Below are positions 1-8,500 of a DNA stretch of 64,000 bases, piece by piece (the stretch's first letter is position 1; each line of letters starts with the position of its first letter). A program made the translations under genes and the position numbers. This stretch comes from Vibrio sp. YMD68 (GTDB lineage Bacteria; Pseudomonadota; Gammaproteobacteria; Enterobacterales; Vibrionaceae), in the NCBI RefSeq assembly GCF_029958905.1, contig NZ_CP124613.1, positions 186,001 through 250,000 on the forward strand, in the 5' to 3' direction. Below the pieces are notes generated by a model that made no database searches, had not been told where the DNA came from, and was given only the letters and a program-made list of their open reading frames with translations.

Positions 1-601
1 TAATGTCATCACCACCATTAGGTTCGTGTGAGATCCAAACGGAACCAGTGCTATGATCAGGCATTTTTCGGTAGTAAATTTTGACGGGCTCATCGTTTGG
101 AGCATGAATTTGACCAATGATTACGCGACCTTTCTGCCAGCTTTCTCCTGTCGTCGTCACATGATCTACTGATAATGTCGCTTCTAATGTACCGTCAACA
201 CCTGCCGCATTCTTCAGTGATTGCTCTGAAACATTATGGCTAAATACCCAATTGTTCCCTCCTATACCTTTGGTACTGTGGCTATCATCGCCACATCGCA
301 TCATTTCGCGCAGTTCTGAGCGGACATATTTGGTATTTTCTGAGGTTTTGATGCCTTGAATAGGCGAACGGAAAACAACACCATCTTTGGCCTCATTAAG
401 GTAAAAATAATCAGGATGCATCGCGCCATTTGCTATTTCAGTTTCACTAAACTCTGTTGGTCGATCCCCACCAGTCAGTGATACCGGCAGCGTTACCTTC
501 CAACACGAAAGATCCAACACCTCAGCAGGCGTTGTTGGCGCTGCATTCGCCCCAAACGCAACGGCAGCAAACATGGTGGTCGTCATCATTTTTAATTTCA
601 T
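1..601 (-). CDS. Polysaccharide lyase family 7 alginate lyase, 3' end beyond window
   Basis: A secreted enzyme that should cleave alginate by beta-elimination in the periplasm or outside the cell. The 200 visible residues begin at an ATG (599-601) with a short hydrophobic signal peptide ending near Ala20 (FGANA). Two of the three PL7 signature blocks can be read: RSELR at residues 94-98 and QIH at 164-166. The third block (YFKxGxYxQ) would lie in the missing C-terminus. The gene runs off the left edge, so extra domains cannot be judged. It is divergent from the HAD phosphatase gene. Family assignment is firm. Preference for polyM, polyG or mixed blocks cannot be told from this piece. Confidence 0.88.
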   Translation of the reverse strand, partial: MKLKMMTTTMFAAVAFGANAAPTTPAEVLDLSCWKVTLPVSLTGGDRPTEFSETEIANGAMHPDYFYLNEAKDGVVFRSPIQGIKTSENTKYVRSELREMMRCGDDSHSTKGIGGNNWVFSHNVSEQSLKNAAGVDGTLEATLSVDHVTTTGESWQKGRVIIGQIHAPNDEPVKIYYRKMPDHSTGSVWISHEPNGGDDI

Positions 602-818
602 TACCTAATAACCCTATTTGTACTATAATATACCTAGAGATTGATACTACAGAAAGAAGGCATCATAGAAAGTTATCCAGCTCTAATTTTTTCAATCTCA
701 TGGTTGGGACATTAAGTTCAATAATCTCAAAAGCGGAAAGGAGAGTGCGTATGGTTGTCTTTAATGAAACATGACACAATGCACGCCCAGTACTGAACAA
801 AGCAAAGAAACAAGCATA

Positions 819-1472
819 ATGAAATTTGAAGCCGCTATTTTTGACATGGATGGATTACTTCTCGATACCGAGCGAGTGTGTATGTCGATTTTTAAAGAAG
901 CGTGCCGAGCGCAAAATGTGCCTTTTTTGGAAGAGGTCTATTTGTCCATCATCGGACGTAATTCAGCCGGTATTGAAGCGGTCATTCGAGAAGGCTATGG
1001 TCCAGATCTTGACTACCCTGCTTTGCATGTTGAATGGCGAGATCGGTATAACGCTGTGGTCAAACATCAAGCCATCCCCGTTAAAGATGGCGTGGTTGAG
1101 CTGCTGACTTGGTTAAAGGCGAATAACGTACCGACAGCCGTTGCAACCTCGACTCAAAAAGAGGTCGCGGAAATAAAATTAAGGCTAGCTGGTCTTGACC
1201 ACTTTTTCGATAACCTAACAACCGGCTGTGAAGTTCAGCGCGGCAAACCACACCCTGAAATCTATCTGCTCGCCGCTGAACGTTTAAAGGTGAACCCTAA
1301 ACGCTGCTTGGCGTTTGAAGATTCAAATAATGGGGTTCGTGCCGCCATTGCTGCCGATATGCTTACCTACCAAATTCCCGATTTGGTTCAGCCTTGCCAG
1401 GAAGTTCTTGCATTAGCACCTTGGGTGCGCTCTTCACTTCATGTTGTTTTAGAAGAACTCAAGCAAGCCTAA
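819..1472 (+). CDS. HAD superfamily subfamily IA phosphatase (beta-phosphoglucomutase / YcjU-YniC-like)
   Basis: A 217-residue cytosolic hydrolase of the haloacid dehalogenase superfamily, probably a sugar-phosphate phosphatase or mutase. Motif I is FDMDGLLLDTE with nucleophile Asp9 and Asp11. Motif II is the Ser/Thr in AVATSTQ. Motif III is the Lys in GKPHPEIY, and motif IV is the acidic FEDSNNGV. The residues after motif I form the helical cap typical of the beta-phosphoglucomutase branch. The ATG at 819 is chosen because the protein then starts MKFEAAIFDMDG, as in the family; an in-frame ATG at 771 would add 16 unconserved residues. The true substrate cannot be read from sequence. Confidence 0.85.
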   Translation: MKFEAAIFDMDGLLLDTERVCMSIFKEACRAQNVPFLEEVYLSIIGRNSAGIEAVIREGYGPDLDYPALHVEWRDRYNAVVKHQAIPVKDGVVELLTWLKANNVPTAVATSTQKEVAEIKLRLAGLDHFFDNLTTGCEVQRGKPHPEIYLLAAERLKVNPKRCLAFEDSNNGVRAAIAADMLTYQIPDLVQPCQEVLALAPWVRSSLHVVLEELKQA

Positions 1473-1629
1473 CCAACAACAGGCAAATGATCTCATACCG
1501 TCAGCACGGCTTTTCAGCGTCGGCTGACGTTGTCACTCTCCCTTTTCAACTTTCCCACACAACATCAAGAGCGACGTTCAACTCACAGAATATGTCCGTT
1601 TTCACATACTTCATATGCTGAATATGGGA

Positions 1630-1657
1630 TTGATACGCTTTAACGAACCTATATATT
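1630..1657 (+). promoter_or_regulatory. Candidate sigma70 promoter for the outer-membrane protein gene
   Basis: TTGATA (1630-1635) and TATATT (1652-1657) are separated by 16 bases and lie about 60 bases before the ATG at 1718. Read by eye only. A 7-bp inverted repeat (CGTCAGC at 1499-1505 with GCTGACG at 1523-1529) lies upstream, just after the HAD gene, but lacks a following T-run. Confidence 0.3.
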
Positions 1658-1717
1658 GGGGGTCACTTTTTTGAAGTAAAAGGAGTTTACTTCTCGTCAA
1701 TATCTAAAGGTAATATC

Positions 1718-2518
1718 GTGAAAAATAGACTTCTTTCCGTTTCTTTTCTTTCCACTTCGGTAGCGATACTGTTCTCTCCAAATATTGTTGCCGACGACAA
1801 TCTTCAAGACATGTCAGATCCTCTTGCTGTTTATACTCAAGCAGGCATCGGTTACACCGACAAGGGAATAAACCTAAAAATAGGCCAAACCTACGATACA
1901 GGTAGCGATACCACGATGGGAATGAATATCATCGAAATTAAAGGGGTGGCTGGCGAAGCACTTGGCTGGAATGGTCGTGGTGCCGACGACAGTATTGATT
2001 CACTGCGCTACCGTAATTTTGGGGTTGATATCACGAACGGACGAGGCTCTCAGGTTGATCTAAACCTTAGTTTTGATAAAGACCTTGGAGCACAAGGCTC
2101 AGCTTCTTACAGTATCCTTCAAGCTTTACCAAAGGTGGGCCCTGTTAATATTTACCCTCTTGCTGGCGTAGGCGTTGCATTCGGTGAAGAGCTCCCTTCT
2201 GCATCGAAAGGAACAGACGCGCAGCTGCAAGATCGTTGGGATATTCACGGTACGTTTTATGTGGCAGGGTTATACAGTAAAATCGAAGTCACAGATAACA
2301 TTTGGCTAAACTATAACCCAATGTATATGGGTACTGTTTCTGGCTCTGAAACATATAAAAACATGGGGATGGGAGGAGACGATACCATCGTACTACACGA
2401 GGCAGTGGTAAGCTATCAGATCAACCCGAGATCCAATGTTCGATACTACGCAAACTGGAACGAAAACAATCGATACCAAACGGGCGACCACCGTATCGAA
2501 TACAACTACCAGTTCTGA
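1718..2518 (+). CDS. Putative outer-membrane beta-barrel protein
   Basis: A 266-residue protein with a classical signal peptide (about 25 residues, ending ...NIVA before DDNLQD). The mature part alternates polar and hydrophobic residues, is rich in Gly and aromatics, and ends in a terminal Phe (EYNYQF), the usual beta-barrel C-terminal signature. No enzyme motif is seen. It lies beside a LysR regulator read toward it. It resembles in size and layout the other small outer-membrane protein at 9769, and both open the mature region with an AGIxY-D pattern. It may be a small porin or surface protein. A link to the alginate lyase next door is only inferred from position. Confidence 0.6.
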   Translation: MKNRLLSVSFLSTSVAILFSPNIVADDNLQDMSDPLAVYTQAGIGYTDKGINLKIGQTYDTGSDTTMGMNIIEIKGVAGEALGWNGRGADDSIDSLRYRNFGVDITNGRGSQVDLNLSFDKDLGAQGSASYSILQALPKVGPVNIYPLAGVGVAFGEELPSASKGTDAQLQDRWDIHGTFYVAGLYSKIEVTDNIWLNYNPMYMGTVSGSETYKNMGMGGDDTIVLHEAVVSYQINPRSNVRYYANWNENNRYQTGDHRIEYNYQF

Positions 2519-2561
2519 TCTCTTTGATACGGCTCTTTCATCCGCTGTGATACTAGAAGGC

Positions 2562-2589
2562 AATTCCAGCCAATAAATTCCAGCCAATA
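2562..2589. repeat. 14-bp perfect tandem duplication
   Basis: AATTCCAGCCAATA occurs twice head to tail (2562-2575 and 2576-2589), between the outer-membrane protein gene and the shared terminator. It looks like a simple replication-slippage duplication. Confidence 0.85.
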
Positions 2590-2608
2590 ATAGACGAAAA
2601 GAATCGAT

Positions 2609-2643
2609 AAAAAAACCGATAGTGAATCGCTTCCCTATCGGTT
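2609..2643 (-). terminator. Rho-independent terminator of the LysR gene, possibly bidirectional
   Basis: Arms AAACCGATAG (2613-2622) and CTATCGGTTT (2634-2643) form a 10-bp stem with an 11-base loop. On the minus strand the stem is followed by seven Ts, suiting the LysR gene that ends at 2667. On the plus strand the tail is weaker. Confidence 0.75.
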
Positions 2644-2666
2644 TATTTAAGCCATGTATAAGAATT

Positions 2667-3584
2667 TTACTTTAGCATTATAGGGGGGATCACCGAATCA
2701 CAAATCGACTCTATCCATTTAAATTTTTGTGATTTTAGATACTTACTGTTGTATAACAGCCCAACTTTTATCTCGTTACGCTTCTCTATTCCCGACACTT
2801 CAAAATAGCTGTATTGTTCGTTATCAATCACCGCCATCAAAGACTTAGGTGCGACAAACACCATATCGGAGCGAAGCACAGTATTGAGAATCGGATTCAC
2901 GGCTTGGCACCTAAACTTAGGTTTGAAGTTACGTTGTGTATCAACAAAATCGGCCAGCAACATACTCTTATGGTTAAACTCAGGGACAACCAAGCCACCT
3001 ACGTCATAATTAAACGCCTCACTCACCGATACCGTTTGACCTTCTAATTCATGTCCTTTACGCACAATACCAACAAAATTAAGCAAACCTATCGGTATTT
3101 GTCTCAATTCTTTAGACACATCTAATGGGTAGTAGCTGATTGCAAAGTCTAATTCACCATTGATCAATTCAGCGGCAGTTTTGGCTGAGTAACTCAAAAG
3201 CTCGACCGTCACGTTGGGCGCAGAATGGGTGATAGCCTCACAAATTTGGTAGCCATGAGTTTCAATTAAAAAGCCATTCATAGCCATTTTAATCACACCC
3301 ACTTGTTTCTCTGGCAAAAACTCTTCGCCCGCTAACGCCTCCGTTAGATCTTCAAAGACTTTCGGCAACCGTTCTGCCAGCTCTTCACCTTTGGGAGTGA
3401 GTTTGAGTCCGCGAGATTGACGAATAAACAGAGGATCGCCGATCTGGTCTCTTAGCTTTGCTAGATTTCGACTGACAGCAGGTTGGCTTGTATTCAAACG
3501 CTCAGCCGTTCGATTGGTATTTTTTTCCTGCAAAAGAACCAATAAGGTTTTCAGTAAATTCAAGTCGAGCTGCTGGAGGTTCAT
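2667..3584 (-). CDS. LysR-family transcriptional regulator
   Basis: A 305-residue regulator with the standard LysR layout. An N-terminal winged helix-turn-helix covers residues about 5-65 (recognition region around SQPAVSRNLAKLRDQIG, then DPLFIRQSRGLKLTPKGEEL). A periplasmic-binding-like effector domain follows from about residue 90. Length and start are normal. It is convergent with the outer-membrane protein gene at 1718 and follows the chemoreceptor gene on the same strand after about 200 bases, so it is probably transcribed on its own. The inducer and targets are unknown. An 8-bp inverted repeat lies at 3634-3665, upstream of its start. Confidence 0.9.
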   Translation of the reverse strand: MNLQQLDLNLLKTLLVLLQEKNTNRTAERLNTSQPAVSRNLAKLRDQIGDPLFIRQSRGLKLTPKGEELAERLPKVFEDLTEALAGEEFLPEKQVGVIKMAMNGFLIETHGYQICEAITHSAPNVTVELLSYSAKTAAELINGELDFAISYYPLDVSKELRQIPIGLLNFVGIVRKGHELEGQTVSVSEAFNYDVGGLVVPEFNHKSMLLADFVDTQRNFKPKFRCQAVNPILNTVLRSDMVFVAPKSLMAVIDNEQYSYFEVSGIEKRNEIKVGLLYNSKYLKSQKFKWIESICDSVIPPIMLK

Positions 3585-3633
3585 CAGTGTGCCTTTTTAG
3601 GAACGAGATTAAGTGAATAGCGTTAGTTTGATC

Positions 3634-3665
3634 TCCTCGTAATGCTAAAAGGAAAGCTACGAGGA
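3634..3665. repeat. Inverted repeat upstream of the LysR gene
   Basis: TCCTCGTA (3634-3641) and TACGAGGA (3658-3665) are perfect inverted arms, with a further GCT/AGC pairing inside. It lies between the chemoreceptor 3' end and the LysR start. No T-run follows on either strand, so an operator or mRNA hairpin is as likely as a terminator. Confidence 0.45.
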
Positions 3666-3789
3666 AAGTTCTGCTATATCAATAATGACATAACAATGCA
3701 TTATGAAATGAGATGGGTTCCAAAAAGACATCAATTGAAACCCATCTTACTGCGATCAATAAAAAGCATCGCTCTAGATTGCTCTAATT

Positions 3790-5652
3790 TTAAACAATAA
3801 ACTGATTAAGCTGCTTATTTTGATCTTCAATATGCGCAGACTGCTTCAACACCTGCTGGCTCGTGTGTGTCGACTTTTCTGCCACTCTATCTGACAAGTC
3901 TTTAATGCTCACGGTATTGTTGTTGATTTCTTCTGCGACTAAGCTCTGCTCTTCCGCTGCTGAGGCTATCTGAATGTTCATCTCAGTGATAGAAGAAATG
4001 GCATGTCGGATATCTTCTAGCGCATGGTTGGCCGTTTGTGCTTGTTCTACGGTCGACATCGCTAGGTTATGACTTATATTCATTGTCTGAGTGACGGATT
4101 GGGACCCTTGTTGGAGTTTATCAATCATCGTCCTTATTTCAGTGGTCGAATCTTGCGTGCGCTGAGCAAGAGTTCTGACCTCATCAGCCACAACAGCAAA
4201 ACCTCGGCCAGAGTCACCGGCTCGTGCGGCTTCAATCGCTGCATTCAATGCTAACAAATTCGTTTGATCAGCGATTTCGTTAATCACACTCACAATGGAT
4301 TCAATATCCCCAATTGAGCTGCCAAGAGACTTAACCGCCCCCATTGAATCATCCAATTGATCACCTAAGTTTTGAATTGCTTGAGTGGTTTCAAGGACAA
4401 TGCTGCTGCCTTTCGTTGCTGCTAAATCCGCTGTTTGTGCTGATTCTGCCGCGCTTTGTGCATTTTGCGCGACTAAACCTGACGTCGTTGACATTTCATT
4501 CATTGCCGTTGCTAATTGTTCCACTTCTTGCAACTGAGTCTGTAATAGCCCTTCCGAATCTTTCGCACTATTGGCCGCCACCGTTGAATACTCGGTAATG
4601 TAAGTCGCAGTTTGCTTGGTCCCTTGGATTAGCTCTTGAATCACCGCAACAAAGCCATTAAAACTGGTCGCCAACTCTTTGAACTCTTGATCGGTATTGG
4701 TATTGAGCCTTTTAGTCAGATCACCATCCCCAGATGCCACATTTTTCATTGCTTTATTAAGTTCAGAAAGCGGACGCATCAGTATTTTTAATACACCGAT
4801 ATATACGAGACTGGAGATCACCAAAAGGGCTAAAAATACCACCATCATAGTGCTTCGCATCTCTTCAAGTGCCGAGTGCATTTCATCGTAGGGCAATAAC
4901 ATCCCAACAAACCAATTTTCGTCTGAGACCTTGTTAAAATCTAGATAATAATTCGTACCTTGAATGTCTATCAACTCTGTTTTATCACTGATTACACGTT
5001 GGCCCGTTACTACGGATATGTGCTTACCGTTAAACTTGCTGTTCGGGTGCGCAATAACCGTCCCGTTACCATCAACCACAAAAACCGTCGCATGGTTAAG
5101 TTTAACGTTCGAGATTAACGTCGCAATTGAAGTTAAATCTACATCAAAAAATGAGACACCTAACAAACCATCAGAATGATAAACGGGTTGAGAAATTGAA
5201 ATAAGAACAGCACCGGTCCCCTCATCAACGTAAGGGTCGGTAATCTGCTGACCTCCGCTGCGCGTCGCATTTTGATACCAAGGACGAGTACGAGAATCCC
5301 AGTTTGAAGGCGCAGCCCAACTTTTATCATTATGGGTAATGGAGCCATCGTCTTCAAAACCAATCCCCGACGTCACAAATACATTGGCGAGCGCTGATTG
5401 TTCAAGTAAATGAGGGATTTCTTCTCTGTTAGCATCAACAAGCAACTCGGACAGATAGTGGGCTAGGTTTCGCTTACCTTGTAACTCACTATGAATCACT
5501 TCAGCAACCTGGCTAGAGGCAAGTTCAAGGTTAGATTGAATCGTTTTATCAACTTCACGGTTGGTCGTTCGATACTGTGTGAAACTCAACACGGAAAGCC
5601 CTATTAAGCTAACGAGAGTGCCTAGGACAAGAACTTTTGTACTAAATTTCAT
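3790..5652 (-). CDS. Methyl-accepting chemotaxis protein with dCache sensor
   Basis: A 620-residue inner-membrane chemoreceptor. A first transmembrane helix covers residues about 8-27. The periplasmic dCache domain runs to about 270 and a second helix lies near 272-290. A HAMP domain ([24 protein letters not shown]) follows, then a long signalling helix pair with the invariant hairpin tip around [20 protein letters not shown]. The sensor carries the spaced R-x-WY ... Y ... D residues ([26 protein letters not shown]) known from amino-acid or amine-binding dCache domains, so such a ligand is a reasonable guess. It has no adjacent che genes and should work with a chemosensory array encoded elsewhere. 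Confidence 0.93.
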   Translation of the reverse strand: MKFSTKVLVLGTLVSLIGLSVLSFTQYRTTNREVDKTIQSNLELASSQVAEVIHSELQGKRNLAHYLSELLVDANREEIPHLLEQSALANVFVTSGIGFEDDGSITHNDKSWAAPSNWDSRTRPWYQNATRSGGQQITDPYVDEGTGAVLISISQPVYHSDGLLGVSFFDVDLTSIATLISNVKLNHATVFVVDGNGTVIAHPNSKFNGKHISVVTGQRVISDKTELIDIQGTNYYLDFNKVSDENWFVGMLLPYDEMHSALEEMRSTMMVVFLALLVISSLVYIGVLKILMRPLSELNKAMKNVASGDGDLTKRLNTNTDQEFKELATSFNGFVAVIQELIQGTKQTATYITEYSTVAANSAKDSEGLLQTQLQEVEQLATAMNEMSTTSGLVAQNAQSAAESAQTADLAATKGSSIVLETTQAIQNLGDQLDDSMGAVKSLGSSIGDIESIVSVINEIADQTNLLALNAAIEAARAGDSGRGFAVVADEVRTLAQRTQDSTTEIRTMIDKLQQGSQSVTQTMNISHNLAMSTVEQAQTANHALEDIRHAISSITEMNIQIASAAEEQSLVAEEINNNTVSIKDLSDRVAEKSTHTSQQVLKQSAHIEDQNKQLNQFIV

Positions 5653-5802
5653 AGATTGTTTTCCGATAGTTTCTAAGTAGCTGATGATCTCGCGAGAGTG
5701 TAGCGCTGAGTCGATGAAGGGAATAGGAATATCGGTTATTCCAAAAAAAATACCAATCCATGTAAAGTAGCCTACAGATCAATAAATAAGGCACCAATCA
5801 TC

Positions 5803-6309
5803 ATGTCAACCAATAACCAAACCCTAGCGCCTGCGGATGGGCTGTGGGCTAAATTGACTCGGACTGTCAAAGCCATTACCGTTTTTATCTTCAAAGCCAT
5901 TATCGTCCTCGGTACTCTTGTCGGTTCATCTGTCTTGCTGTCAAAGCTGGGTACCGTGCACGGTAAAGACATTCCAGAAGAGTATTTCTCTAACGGGTAC
6001 CCAACGATATTAAAGCTTCTCGATTCTGAGATTTTCATGGGCTTTGTTTTCTTTGTTACCGTTGCAATCATCATTTACATTATCTACCTGTTTTGGCAAC
6101 TGCATGAAGTCGCGGTCCATAAAGCGGCTGAGATGTCGAGCGCCCATACACAAATCGTGTTTGCTCTGTCTCTGTGTGGCCTCTTTATTGATAAAGCATG
6201 GTGGGTACTTGCCATCATCATCGCATTCGCGCGTTGGGATGTTCTTGCAAGAGAACTTTCAAACATCATTCGAAACGGCCGTAAACCAACAGCAAATATT
6301 GAGGAATAA
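5803..6309 (+). CDS. Three-helix inner-membrane protein paired with an HlyD-type adaptor
   Basis: A 168-residue protein with three hydrophobic segments at roughly residues 25-50, 77-102 and 117-140, and polar ends. No catalytic motif is visible. The stop is three bases before the ATG of the HlyD-family gene, so the two are almost surely co-transcribed and their products probably act together. This layout recalls the E. coli yibI-yibH and yiaW-yiaV pairs, in which a small membrane protein precedes an HlyD protein. The protein here is longer than those partners, and I do not recognise its family for certain. Confidence 0.65.
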   Translation: MSTNNQTLAPADGLWAKLTRTVKAITVFIFKAIIVLGTLVGSSVLLSKLGTVHGKDIPEEYFSNGYPTILKLLDSEIFMGFVFFVTVAIIIYIIYLFWQLHEVAVHKAAEMSSAHTQIVFALSLCGLFIDKAWWVLAIIIAFARWDVLARELSNIIRNGRKPTANIEE

Positions 6310-6312
6310 GCC

Positions 6313-7344
6313 ATGAAAGAAATAATGCTCCCTTATGTCCTTATCTGTTGGATCTTAGTGAAAACAGGCGTGATTTCGTGGACTTTACGTAACGCAGTGA
6401 TCATCGTTGGCACGGGTGTCATGCTGGCGTTTGCACTGTTTACTGCGCACCGTTTTTGGTCACCGGCGGATTTAACCGACAGTACAACCGTTAAAGCCCC
6501 CCACGCCGTGCTTAGCCCACTGATCGGCCAAGAAGTTGAACAAGTATTCGTCGACCACAACCAAATGGTTAAGAAAGGCGACCTTATCTATACGCTAAAA
6601 GCGGAAGATACTGAAAACCAACTTGAAGGCTTGGATGCACAACAAAAAGCCTACCGCGCTGAAATTTTAGCGCTCACACTGAAAATCGAAAATGATGAGC
6701 GTAACCTTGACCGCTTGACCAAGCTGAACGATTTTGCCCAGCAATCGACACGTGACGATTTGCAAACCAGCATTGAATCCACTCATGCTCAAATTGCTTC
6801 TGTGAATGCTCAAATTCTGGCCATTGACGCCCAAGTGGCAACGGCAAAATGGCAGAATGAACGCCGTGAGATTCGTGCTCCATTCGATGGGCAACTGTCG
6901 ATTGCGAACCTTGTCGATGGTACTCGCGTGGGTAACATGCACCTATACGATACCAGCAAGAAATTTGTTGAAATGCGCATTGCAGATCAAACGTTCCGTG
7001 GGATCAAGATTGGTCAATTTGCTGAATTCTACGTTGATGCCTATCCAGGTGAAATTTTCCGTGGCCGTGTACACAGTGTGACAACCGGTACAGGTGAAGC
7101 ACGTGTATCTGTACTAAACGGGACACAACATGTTCGTCAGCATGTGGGGAATAACATGGGTTCTCACGGCCGTACGATTGTCATTGAATTCCAAGAGCCA
7201 GAAGGCTATAACGTCCCTATCGGTGCCACAGGTTCAGGCTGGGTTTCAGCAGAAAAACCTCACCCTATGCTTGGCTTTATGGATATCATTGGTGGCGCAA
7301 CCGTTCGCTTGAAAGCCTATAAATCGTATCTATCAGCCTTATAA
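6313..7344 (+). CDS. HlyD-family periplasmic adaptor (membrane fusion) protein, YibH/YiaV-like
   Basis: A 343-residue adaptor. Hydrophobic segments lie near residues 5-20 and 27-45. A biotinyl-lipoyl half-motif (VLSPLIGQEVEQVFVDHNQ) follows, then a long alpha-hairpin about residues 95-175, the second lipoyl half (IRAPFDGQLS), and a beta-barrel region. Such proteins bridge an inner-membrane pump to an outer-membrane channel. No ABC, MFS or RND partner lies nearby, only the small membrane protein upstream, with which it forms an operon. Its ribosome-binding site overlaps the end of that gene. The substrate is unknown. Confidence 0.85.
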   Translation: MKEIMLPYVLICWILVKTGVISWTLRNAVIIVGTGVMLAFALFTAHRFWSPADLTDSTTVKAPHAVLSPLIGQEVEQVFVDHNQMVKKGDLIYTLKAEDTENQLEGLDAQQKAYRAEILALTLKIENDERNLDRLTKLNDFAQQSTRDDLQTSIESTHAQIASVNAQILAIDAQVATAKWQNERREIRAPFDGQLSIANLVDGTRVGNMHLYDTSKKFVEMRIADQTFRGIKIGQFAEFYVDAYPGEIFRGRVHSVTTGTGEARVSVLNGTQHVRQHVGNNMGSHGRTIVIEFQEPEGYNVPIGATGSGWVSAEKPHPMLGFMDIIGGATVRLKAYKSYLSAL

Positions 7345-7390
7345 GCCCCACTTCACTTGACGAATCAAAATAGTGTTGGGTGAAAGACAA

Positions 7391-7421
7391 AAAAGGGAAG
7401 CCCTGAAATAGCTTCCCTTTT
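7391..7421. terminator. Bidirectional rho-independent terminator
   Basis: Arms AAAAGGGAAGC (7391-7401) and GCTTCCCTTTT (7411-7421) form an 11-bp stem with a 9-base loop between two convergent genes (hlyD-like and LysR). The minus-strand read ends in six Ts; the plus-strand T-run is shorter. Confidence 0.85.
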
Positions 7422-7443
7422 CTTCGTTTGGTGGCAAGCAACT

Positions 7444-8262
7444 TTACTTATTTCGTTCAGTCCATGTCTCTACTTGATGGTTAATGATTGGTTCAACAAT
7501 ACTGCACAGCCATTGCTGTTTTGGTGAGTGGCGCAAAGAAGCTTTCATGATCAAAGCAAGATCTAAATTAAGCTTATGGTGGGCTTCAGATTCAAAATAA
7601 GGCTCATACTTTAATGTAAAGCAATCGTCCATCAGCTCGTTCATGACCACTTGGCTGTCGACAATGATACCCACTTCAATATTCGGGTCTAATCGGCGAA
7701 AATGGTCAGTCGTATCGTTCACTCCAGGAATTAAGAATTTGACGTATTCACCTTCTTTATTCCCAGCAAAATAACCCGCCCCTGAATGAATGCGTTTCTG
7801 ATAAAAAGCCTGGGATTTATCGTTGATCGCGTGAACGCCTAAATCGACTTCTTCATTTAAAATCAGCGATTCAGAATGATGCCCCCATTGGCGCAGCTCA
7901 ATGACCGCGTTAGTCTCTTTTCTCAAAGCCACAATGACATCTTTGCCAATATTATTTAAGTAAGGGCTAACAATATGTAAGGTCACTTTGTCCAACAGCA
8001 TAGGATCAAAGCACTCTGGCTCGAGAGCAATCGTCAGTTGCTCAAGCGCATTTCGTACCTTTGGCTCGATCGATTCAGCATAACTGGTGGGAACAAGGCC
8101 CATTGAATTTCGTAAAAACAGTGGATCCCCTAAATCTTCGCGCAATTGCGACAGCACTTTGGATACGTAGGATTGAGAACGTCCCAATTTAGTCGCCGCT
8201 CTCTGAGTGGAACGGGTTTGCATCAGTGCTAAAAAAACATGTAGGGTATTTAAATCATTCAT
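7444..8262 (-). CDS. LysR-family transcriptional regulator, short
   Basis: A 272-residue LysR-type regulator, about 30 residues shorter than usual. The winged helix-turn-helix is at residues about 3-62 (SQSYVSKVLSQLREDLGDPLF). The effector-binding domain that follows appears shortened rather than broken, since the reading frame and stop are clean. It is divergent from the FadL-family gene. The gap between them holds a 29-base region with perfect 13-bp inverted arms (8367-8395), a likely operator. Control of the FadL and small outer-membrane protein genes is therefore a fair inference. The effector is unknown. Confidence 0.85.
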   Translation of the reverse strand: MNDLNTLHVFLALMQTRSTQRAATKLGRSQSYVSKVLSQLREDLGDPLFLRNSMGLVPTSYAESIEPKVRNALEQLTIALEPECFDPMLLDKVTLHIVSPYLNNIGKDVIVALRKETNAVIELRQWGHHSESLILNEEVDLGVHAINDKSQAFYQKRIHSGAGYFAGNKEGEYVKFLIPGVNDTTDHFRRLDPNIEVGIIVDSQVVMNELMDDCFTLKYEPYFESEAHHKLNLDLALIMKASLRHSPKQQWLCSIVEPIINHQVETWTERNK

Positions 8263-8366
8263 CTATGATCCATCACTATTCTGTTGTCTTTGATATTTAT
8301 TCATTCGTGAACCTAGCATCACTACCGAAACGCCCTTTCAATGTTCTCGTCGTTTTTTAACAAGCG

Positions 8367-8395
8367 ACAATTGGAATAAGCTTTATTCCAATTGT
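8367..8395. promoter_or_regulatory. Perfect 13-bp inverted repeat, candidate LysR operator
   Basis: ACAATTGGAATAA (8367-8379) and TTATTCCAATTGT (8383-8395) are exact inverted arms around a 3-base spacer. The site lies between the divergent LysR gene (start 8262) and the FadL-family gene (start 8501). It has no T-run and is in the right place to bind a dimeric or tetrameric regulator. Confidence 0.65.
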
Positions 8396-8500
8396 ACGGG
8401 AGCGTTTCGTTACAATACAACGCTAATTTACCTGTCTGTGTCACAAGGATACATAGGCTTTCGTTTGACGCAAGGAAGTTTCTTTAAGAGTAATTCAATA

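Noticed and set aside
457..774. Open frame of 105 codons on the plus strand
   Set aside because: It lies antisense to the alginate lyase start and shows no ribosome site or recognisable motif.
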